Assembly: GCA_028532985.1 (NCBI GenBank)
Contig: JANCIK010000002.1
Location: forward strand, 1,736,001-1,800,000
DNA: 64,000 bases
Source: Stropharia rugosoannulata
Lineage: Eukaryota; Basidiomycota; Agaricomycetes; Agaricales; Strophariaceae
Reading direction: 5' to 3'
Below, one piece after another: positions 56,320 through 64,000 of this stretch. The translations under genes were made by a program, and so were the position numbers. Below the pieces are notes generated by a model. It saw nothing but the letters and a program-made list of their open reading frames with translations. It searched no databases and was not told the DNA's origin. Numbering within the stretch: the first letter of the stretch is position 1; every line of letters starts with the position of its first letter.

Positions 56320-58753
56320 ATGCCAGTCCCCGTTCCTACTACCACAAAGCCGCAAGCGCACCCCGTCATCAAACCCTCCTTGCGTGCCAGAGGCCAGTCA
56401 CTGCCCTCCAACACACTCGTCACCTTGCCCGTGGGGGCACACTCCACTTTGCTGGGCCTCGGTAACGAGTGGGGCGCTGCTTTCCCTTCCTGGAGGAGGA
56501 ATCAGCAGCGACCCCCTGCGTCTCAGGCCGGCACCATACAGGATTTTCACAAAGGGTTGGCCGACGCGGGCAACGCGCCGGTCAGTAAAGGGTTGGGCGC
56601 TCAAGCGTCACTCCCGCCCCTGTATAATTCGTCTCCGTCTCAGAGTGCACACACTTTCTACGGTCGCGGAATCCATCCTCCGTCCGACGCAATCATGGAG
56701 TCGGCCTTGCCTGACAAGATGGACCAAATTCAGCTAGAGAGCAACATGCGATGGGACGTGGACTTCCTCGTGGGCCCCGAAGCAACTGATGCAGCACCTC
56801 AGGATCGCATGCATCACAATGCCACTGCCCCATCCCCTGGACAGGTGCTTTCTGACTCAGAATCGGATAACCATCGCTCCTGCCAGATGGGTGCCTTCTC
56901 TCCCATCTATGAGAATCAGTCGCCTGGGTCGGCCAGTGGCCCTGATAATGACTCGAGCCCTTTGGAACCCATTACCCCCTTCGGCGCTTTCGTTGATCGT
57001 GCTGTAGCAGATGCTATCCCCTATCCTACTTTCTTCTCTACTCAGTATGCGGAGCAAAATGATGCACCTGATTACTATAATGGCAGGCAGGCTGAAAGCC
57101 ACCAGGCTCCGCCTGTATTTCCAACGTTAGCCGAGCCACCAAAAGCGCATGAATCATACGCCAGTACCATCACTCCGGGTCCCACCCTTGGCTACAAAAC
57201 ACTTGCCGAGCCGTTGGCTGAATGGGTTGCTAACTTTGCATGGAAGGCTTGCACTACTGGTTTCAGTTTGCCGCCTGCTTACGCGCGGCCTTCGTAAGTC
57301 CTTTATGCCACTTTGATCCATTTAATCGATACTAATCTCCTGTTGCAGCATCAGCGCAGCGTCATACCCCGCAGCAGCCCCCAGCTTTCTCGCACCATCC
57401 ATTCACTCTCTTTTCCTAGCCACTTTGTTGCAACCATCTGTGATCCTTTTAGCTGTTTGGTATGTTGTTCAGCTCCCAGTCTACGTTGGCTCGACTCCAC
57501 TTGGTTCACACCTTCAACTGGAAATCGAGTTCAGGAATAAACTTTTTGCAGAAGGGTATGCGGGCCTGGAGAATACTGCATTGGAAGGCACTGCGACGTT
57601 CCGCCTTGTCGTCCTTGGGTGTATGCTGGCGAACAAATGGCTAGACGATCATACTTTCAGCAATAAGACATGGTGCGCAGTTATTTAATTTAAGCGCGAT
57701 TTGCTGACTGATACTCTTTTTCTTCTTAGGCACTCTATTTCCAACATTCCAATCCAGACTCTCAATGAACTTGAGTTGTGCGCTTTGAAGGTTTTTGCAT
57801 TCGATCTGTCTATTTCTTCCCAGCAATGGTCGCGATGGCTGTCTCACGTCATGTCTTACCACATGTCTCTCTCATCGCCAGCATATCCGCAACCCATCTC
57901 GCGCCCATCTTCCAACCCTCACTCCATCGTGCGTCGGGTCATCGATGAGGTCATCAAAGTTCCATCGACCTTCAAAGCGGGCTCGCGTTTACCACAGCCT
58001 GTGTTTATCGGTTTGGAAGAGCGCTTAAGGGAAAGGTCGGAAAAAGAGAGCGCTTTGGATGCTTTAGAAATCGATTTGGATGAAGATGGTCCTTTACGAG
58101 AGGAATACTTGCCGAAGCGCCGCGCGAGCAAGCTCGGGTCGCAAAGCGATACGCGTCACGGGTTCGGCATGACTCGAGAACACATTTTGGGCACCGGGAA
58201 ATGGGGTCTTCAGGACGATCCGGCAAGCAAGGGCTCTAGTCTTCCTCCTCCGGCGAAGTGGAGCCCGTCTGGGGACGAACCTATTCTAAGGGACAGAAAC
58301 CGCGTCAGCGGTCAATATGTTGCTGTTCAGCCGCATCAACAGTATCCTTCGAGCTACCATATTCATGATGTCGTCTTCAACAACCAGAATTGGAATCCCG
58401 CTGGGACATACATGCCTGTCAAAGCGCAGCCAGTCTACGTCCATGATGCTGCGTCGATGTTTCATATGAACCAATCAGCCTATAATCCTTTTGGACAGCT
58501 CCATGCGCTTATCATCCCGCATTCGCGTTCCCATTCCCTCTCCTACGATCAAGAGATGTCGTGCAACCACATGCGCTCTTACTCACAGACCCGTTTTGAG
58601 TACAAGAACAGCGATATCCGGGTGATGCCCAACGAGCACATTCCATTTCAGGATATGTCGAGCAAGTGGACAGACCCGTCTGCCAGTTTTCTTCAACATT
58701 CTCAAGCAGCGTACATCCATATTCCCAGCATTGGGATACAGCCTACTTGGTAA
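56320..58753 (+). CDS. Pho80/Clg1-like cyclin with long disordered flanks
   Basis: A partner of a Pho85-type CDK. From MPVPVPTTTKPQAHP, about 280 residues of low complexity precede the cyclin core: PSFLAPSIHSLFLATLLQPS, VWYVVQLPVYVGSTPLGSHL, RLVVLGCMLANKWLDDHTFSNKTWHSISNIPIQTLNELEL and ALKVFAFDLSISSQQWSRWL, the Pho80/Pcl layout with the LACKxxxD-like helix LGCMLANKWLDD. The C-terminus is Ser/Pro/His/Gln-rich. Two introns (57297 onward and about 57673-57729). Pho80-group cyclins regulate phosphate response, growth and polarity; which of these applies here cannot be told. Confidence 0.8.
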
Positions 58754-60102
58754 ACGCACTGCTCTGCGATGGCGCTTCGATGTGCCTATGAGCTGTTACG
58801 CATACTACTGTCGGCGCTGCGGTTTCTCTGCGTCTCTACGTCTGTCTTCACTAGATTCATCTCTCGTCGTCATCACCATCATCGAACCTACACTACGCTC
58901 GACCAGCAACCCCACTACGTCCACTTTTTGTAGTTTGTGGGTTATTCAGTTCTTCCACGTTTCTGTTACGCGCATGTACTATTTTCACTTTTGCCTTTTC
59001 ACTCTGATTATGGGCTCTGATCTGCTGCTGTGATTCTTTTGTCACTTTTACGTTTTCTGTGCCTCGACTTTCGAACGCTTTCGTCTTGTGGGGTACATAG
59101 GGCCGCCACCTTCGACAACCAACACTTACATTGCGTCTTCTGAGCTACTCCGATCCGACATCCATTGCCGTTACCGTGCTGTCCCGGTTCGACATACATA
59201 TCACCACTCTTCTCACCCTACCATTTCGCCACCGGAGGAAGAAGGCAAAGAAAGCGGCACCAATCATCCACTGTCCTGAGGCTGTCTCGGGAATCACCTT
59301 TGTGTCTGTCATCCGTTTTGCTGGACTCATTTTTATTAGAGCCTTGTCTGCAGCACAAAGAGGCGTGCATTTGATACTTGCCCATCATTATTTCATCGTC
59401 TTGACACGTCCTGTATCGCTCTTCGCGCTTCTCTCCGTCTCTGCCATCGGTATTTATCCATTAGCTACACACACTAATCGCCTTGCTACCTGCCGCCTCT
59501 ATCATTTGGTACCGGCCTATTTTTCACGACTATCCATTTCTTTGCGTTTTTCTTATTATCTTTCTGCCTTTTTAGCCCCTTCGCGTCTTGAAGGAGGTAC
59601 CGGAGCCTCCTGCTCCCCAAAAGCACAAAAACATGTTTGTCCTTCTTTTGCGCTTCATCTGTTCTCATAACTATCTGTTAACCTGTTCGACATCGAACAT
59701 TCCCCCCACTTCCTTACACGTCGCCGCATCCCGTATCCTTGAAGCCGTATCATACCTTGTTTCCATCATCATTTTACCCGTTACCCCCTTCCTCCAGATT
59801 CACCGTGTATGCCATTACGTTGACCCATGCAAGCCCGTTCACGTTACACATTAGCTACACGTATGCTATGATGTATCCTGATTCATCTTCTGGATACAGA
59901 CTGCAATATATGGCTGACATGTTGCTTGCTTAAATGGCTGTGGCGTAAGTCTGTTTCAAAGCCCGGGTGAGTTTGTCGCTATATAGCGGGAATCTGGAAT
60001 CTCCCAGTCGACAGTTATTTATATTCTGTTGGATTACTTCACGGACAAGAATTATTTACGCAAGAAACACGAAATATGTATACAGCATGCAACATTTTAT
60101 CT
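58754..60102. other. Long pyrimidine-rich gap between convergent genes
   Basis: About 1.35 kb with no recognisable protein. The longest frame (59131-59670, plus strand) is hydrophobic and Cys/His-poor, with no family-like pattern. The plus strand is CT-rich throughout, so it may hold a long cyclin 3' UTR or a non-coding transcript. Confidence 0.45.
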
Positions 60103-63100
60103 TCAGATTCGAACAACGATGAATGGGACCTGCATTCGACGGGTTCATTAGATTTTCCGTATTACGATTTTAAATATAATAAATCTTGCCTCGACGTCCT
60201 CGTCATTTTCGTCGGATACCATGACTTCCACGATCAAATGCTTGACGTGAGGTGGAATGGGTTTCTTGCTGACATGCTCTACAAGCGCGCTAAACTTCAT
60301 GCCCAATCTCTCATCGCTCTACAAAAGATGACATGGTAATCAATTATAAGTAAAAAATGCCACAACTCACCTTCTTCTTTCCAATCCACGGGTTCCAAAG
60401 CATGCTGACACCTTGACTGACCATAGTAATGGTAAGTTTATGGTTATCTTCGAAATATTTCTTGATGTCAGCAAGCGTAGGGTCATTCGAGAACTCAAAG
60501 CGATCCCAAAGGGTCCATTCTGTGTCTCCGTATTTGTGCTTGGCGGCAGCAATTGGTTCTGAAAATCCGAAGAAAGGCAGAGCCAAGTTGAGGAAACCAT
60601 TTTTGTAGTCTTCCAGTTTGTTCTTGCCGTCAATGATCTGTAAAATTCAACAACAATCAGCAATCGATAGCTAAGGTGTAGTGGATCATTTGCCTTGTAA
60701 AGCTCCAGGCAAACCAAACCGGTGACAAGAGACGTCGTTGTCGCGATAGCTGGAATGATTTTCCCGGCAATCTGCTTCGTGGTGTGTCTGTCTGCAAGAT
60801 TGATGTTGTAGTTCATTGCACGGAGATTAGATGCAGCCGTGATAAAGTCAATATGGTGGTTGGTATCATCGTCCTTCTCGAATTCACAGGGATTAAGACG
60901 GTATCCAGCTAGCGACGAGGGAGAAGGAAGCTGAGATGTCAAATCATTTGCATCAACATCTGCATAGATGTGTGAGTGATCAATCCTATATTATCAATGA
61001 CGGCTTACCAGTGTTTCCTTCCGAAGCAGGGACAGGGTCATTATCATTGATCTGTACTTTCACACCGCTCTTCGGGGTGAATTCGGGCACGATCACCGAG
61101 TCTGCAACCTTGCGGAATATCGCAGGGTTAGTATCTCCTCGCAGCCCATAGTTAAATGCGTGAAGGTTGGCGGCAGCGATGATGTAACCCAAATGGGTGG
61201 GCTATAAGATGTGGGTCAATACTAAGTAAAAACCTAAAAGTTTGCCGTACATACATCATTGGAATTGAAGATCAGAGGTTCTGGTGCCCTCTTTGGCCCA
61301 CTCCAAAATGGTTGGCCAGTACTTGTAACCGCGTCTTTTGGAAGACTGAAAAGCAATTGGCGGATGTCGTTGTTATAGTCCCTTTCAAATTGAAGACGGG
61401 CCCAGACGATGCACTCCTCGAAAGTCAATGGCTTATTCGTGACAAGGAAAGAAACAATCTGCTCAATCTGTTCCTTCTGTTGTCCAGAGTACTTTAATGT
61501 ATTCTCCAGGTAGTTAGGTTCTGACAAGTACGCGTTTGCGGCTTGAGCAGGTTTGACGAACAAGTTGTCAAATTGAGTGCGACTCCACTATAAAAGTCCC
61601 GATAAATTTCATGCAACAAGCATAGCCGAATACATACCTCAATAGTGTGGTTAATGGCATTAGGAAAGTTCTTGATCGTACACGAGGGAGTTTCCTTCTC
61701 CGGAGGGTCTTGAGAGGATGCGTATGATTCAGTAAGGTTGGGTATGATTACTTGCGCGTTTCCTTTAGTGCCAAGAGTTCCAGAATCAAGAAGAGGCTTG
61801 CGGTAGAAGACACAACGCTGGTCCATATACAAACCTGGTTGCAATTAGTTTCACATCACATAAAACCCGTCAAAACACATACGGGCTTTTACGTTATCCA
61901 GGGCATTCGTCACTCCATCAAGGCCGTTGAAGAAAGTATCATCATAGACATCTAGTAGTAATAAGCAATCAGTTGAGCTACGCAAGCTGATAGGAAGTAC
62001 ACCAACTTTCAGTCGTCGGGCCGACAGGCTCTTGCTTTGCTAAGATTTTTCCATTCAAATCAGGGTTCATCTCTGCGACAGCAGCAGCAGCAACCTCTGC
62101 CTTGAAGTGACCCAAGTCTTTGGCACGGAAAAGGAATTGGCGGTTCAGATTGCTCTTCTCAATAGTATCCAAATCCGTAACATGGATTGTACCAGAAGGA
62201 CCTGAACCAACGCCCATCAAACTCCAATTCTTAAGCATCTCGCAACCTATTGCTCCAGACCCGACGAGGAATTGACGATGGTTCGCAATTTTTTCTTGGA
62301 ATTGCTTTCCGAAAACAGCTATTTGTCCGTCGTATCTAGAGCCTACAGGCTGGGCATCTGCTTCAGAGGGAACACTGTTTGGTAATGACTCTAAAGAGTC
62401 GAAGTACATATGCTGGAACATGGGATGGAATTTGGCAGAACATGCCTTAAGAACTTCTTGAGCAACAAAGCCACCCAACACGGCGTTCATTGGCGATAAA
62501 TCACCCGTAGCTTGGAACGCCATCTCCTTTAAAACCTTCTCATCCGCGTCTGAGTCTAGCTTCTGCGCCAGAGCAACAACTTCAGCCGCGTCCTCTTCAT
62601 TTCGTGGCCGTGGGGAGCGATTGTGAACAGATTCAAATTCAGAAATGGCCTGAAATCCGACCTGTAGAATAGAAGGCCGATCGAACTTCGCAAAGTCAGT
62701 GACGAAATATTCTGGAGCCTCTAATGACTCTCTCAGTGATTTCTGACAGAATTTACCGTCAAAAACAGTTTTAACGGGAAAAAGAAGAAAAATTCCTCAC
62801 GAAATCCAGAATCTTCGGCATCTTAACCTGAGAGAAAATTCCCCCGGCTTTATAATCACTCAACCCCGAAGTATCCCCAATGCTGAAGGTGTAAGGCCCT
62901 TTGACCGTGACCTTACGGGGTTCACATCCGTTTAATTCAGTCATTCCTTGAACTTCGGAGAAAGTAACGAAATCTCCGTCCTCCAGGCCATGGCGGGTTT
63001 CGTCAAGGCAAGTAACGAGGCCTTCTTGATCCTGCGCATACATGAGATTTAAAAATCGCACAATTGATGAAACGCAAACCTTGTTGACAGACACAATCAT

Positions 63101-63980
63101 TCCCGACAATGGCTGTTCACCTGTAGGATCAACGCAGGTGAATTTAGGACCGAAGTCATTAAATGCAGACCTATTGTTGGATTAATAATACACAGCATGA
63201 AAGAATGGTAGAAGGCGCACCCAAAGAGTCCTCTTGTTTCTGTTGAAATGAAATGAACGCCATTTACGTGCGTCCAGTCGTTAATTTCTAGTTGCTTCTT
63301 GTACGGAACGCCACAGAGAACTACAACCTGTACCATCTCACATAAGCAAACCCGCAACAAATTAACAGTGTACGTACATGGAAACCCCTGATAAGATCAA
63401 CGGTGATTTCATCACCTGGGTTCCCTCCAAGATCGCGAACGGGCACATAAGTGTTAAGTTCAGCGAGACGCGGAAGAGTGGAAGCAGCGCGAGGCTTTCC
63501 AACATCTTCTGCGCGTAAAAAAAACTGAAAAGGAGGATTAAGAACATGGGCTATGCTCGTTCTGTTATTGCGTACTTGTGAACTTAAATCCTGAACAGTT
63601 ACGGGGGTGGGGTCGTAGATAGTAACGGACTTGACTCCAGCAAGCACAACGTTCTTGGCTAATTTGCTTTTTAGTTCATCTGTTGCACTCAAACGTCATC
63701 CGACCTCACCGATCTCTACGCCCAACCCGCGCAAACCGACAATCAGAACATTAGAGGCGGCCATCTTCTTCATGGCTATTGAAGTAAATAATTGAGCTTC
63801 TAGATCAATAGGGTGAGTAGTCACCTTCGTGCCCTAGCACATATCTGTAAGCAGGACACGTATTAGCAAGGCATGGATTACCTGAGTTGCTTGAACTTAC
63901 AATTGACGCGAATATAACCCTTCATCGATGGCGGTTTCGTCGATATCCATTTTATTCGCCAAACTTGAGGATTCAGCCAT
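60103..63980 (-). CDS. UBA1: Ubiquitin-activating enzyme E1
   Basis: Activates ubiquitin for all conjugation, in nucleus and cytosol. The gene is complete: [20 protein letters not shown], then [20 protein letters not shown] and [21 protein letters not shown] (inactive adenylation fold), VSVNKDQEGLVT and [39 protein letters not shown] (active adenylation, ATP-binding), [18 protein letters not shown], and the catalytic [18 protein letters not shown], whose Cys codon is 61680-61682. The C-terminal ubiquitin-fold ends [11 protein letters not shown]; its last exon is entered through a GC-AG intron at 60130-60189. About 1,010 residues in many exons. The Arg and Asp residues of the ATP site are all present. 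Confidence 0.95.
60130..60189 (-). other. GC-AG intron in UBA1
   Basis: The last-but-one exon ends GTC GAG and is followed by GCAAGA; the acceptor is ATGCAG. Splicing gives [11 protein letters not shown] and a stop at 60103-60105, the conserved E1 ending. Without splicing, the frame stops after 13 codons. Confidence 0.75.
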
Positions 63981-64000
63981 GATTCTTGATGACTGTGTGT

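Noticed and set aside
59131..59670. Plus-strand frame of 179 codons in the cyclin-UBA1 gap
   Set aside because: Hydrophobic, Arg-scattered sequence typical of chance translation of CT-rich DNA; no family pattern or splice partners.

Overview
This window is a gene-dense stretch of a filamentous basidiomycete nuclear genome, most likely Agaricomycotina. The evidence is consistent: almost every gene is cut by many short introns of about 45-65 nt with GT-AG borders and CTAAY-like branch sites, the proteins are rich in Ser/Pro low-complexity segments, and the families present (a Rieske-type assimilatory nitrite reductase, a deuterolysin-unrelated M43 secreted metalloprotease, STRIPAK and Kcs1 proteins, HEI10) are typical of such fungi. 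I saw no rRNA, convincing tRNA, CRISPR or prokaryotic operon structure. Gene models were assembled by hand from reading frames and splice signals, so exon borders are inferences unless stated.

Layout. 1-590: 3' end of an unrecognised gene. 1604-3021 (+): short-chain dehydrogenase with 11 exons. 3192-4017 (-): Mpo1-like DUF962 protein, divergent from 4297-5175 (+) SEC22. 5647-8186 (+): unrecognised low-complexity protein with a 45-bp minisatellite. 9069-12965 (+): nitrite reductase. 13418-14148 (+): dUTPase, with two MCB boxes in its promoter. 14209-14679 (-) GatC-like and 14816-15256 (+) mS34-like: divergent pair, both for mitochondrial translation. 16025-17186 (-): secreted M43 metalloprotease. 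18967-20951 (+): ACBD5/Atg37-like acyl-CoA-binding protein, broken by a poly(A)-tailed retroinsertion with target-site duplications. 21068-22858 (-): class III alcohol dehydrogenase. 23264-23914 (+): Vfa1-like. 24392-28129 (+): RGG/Gln/Pro-rich protein of unknown function. 28574-30200 (+): eIF2B delta. 30303-31087 (-): MTFP1-like. 31245-33602 (+): FHA-forkhead factor. 35342-39207 (+): Kcs1 inositol hexakisphosphate kinase. 39658-41528 (+): HEI10-type RING protein with 15 exons. 41742-44903 (-): Ser-rich protein with a CUE-like C-terminus. 45578-46363 (+): MED18, tail to tail with BCD1 at 46384-47838 (-). 48253-49338 (-): DRE2. 49722-51142 (-): second forkhead factor. 51839-55962 (-): STRIP/Far11. 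56320-58753 (+): Pho80/Clg1-like cyclin. 60103-63980 (-): UBA1.

Most genes are single-copy housekeeping functions with no operon-like logic. The themes worth noting are peroxisome/very-long-chain lipid handling (Mpo1-like, ACBD5-like), cell-cycle control (two forkheads, a cyclin, MCB-driven dUTPase), STRIPAK and inositol-pyrophosphate signalling, and meiosis (HEI10).

The most interesting signals are the recent-looking retroinsertion inside the acyl-CoA-binding gene, the run of micro-exons (7, 13, 13, 14, 14, 17 and 18 nt) in three genes, three GC-AG introns supported by protein conservation, an in-frame stop-free 60-nt intron in BCD1, and the paired MCB sites before dUTPase. I did not find a clearly novel multi-gene system.
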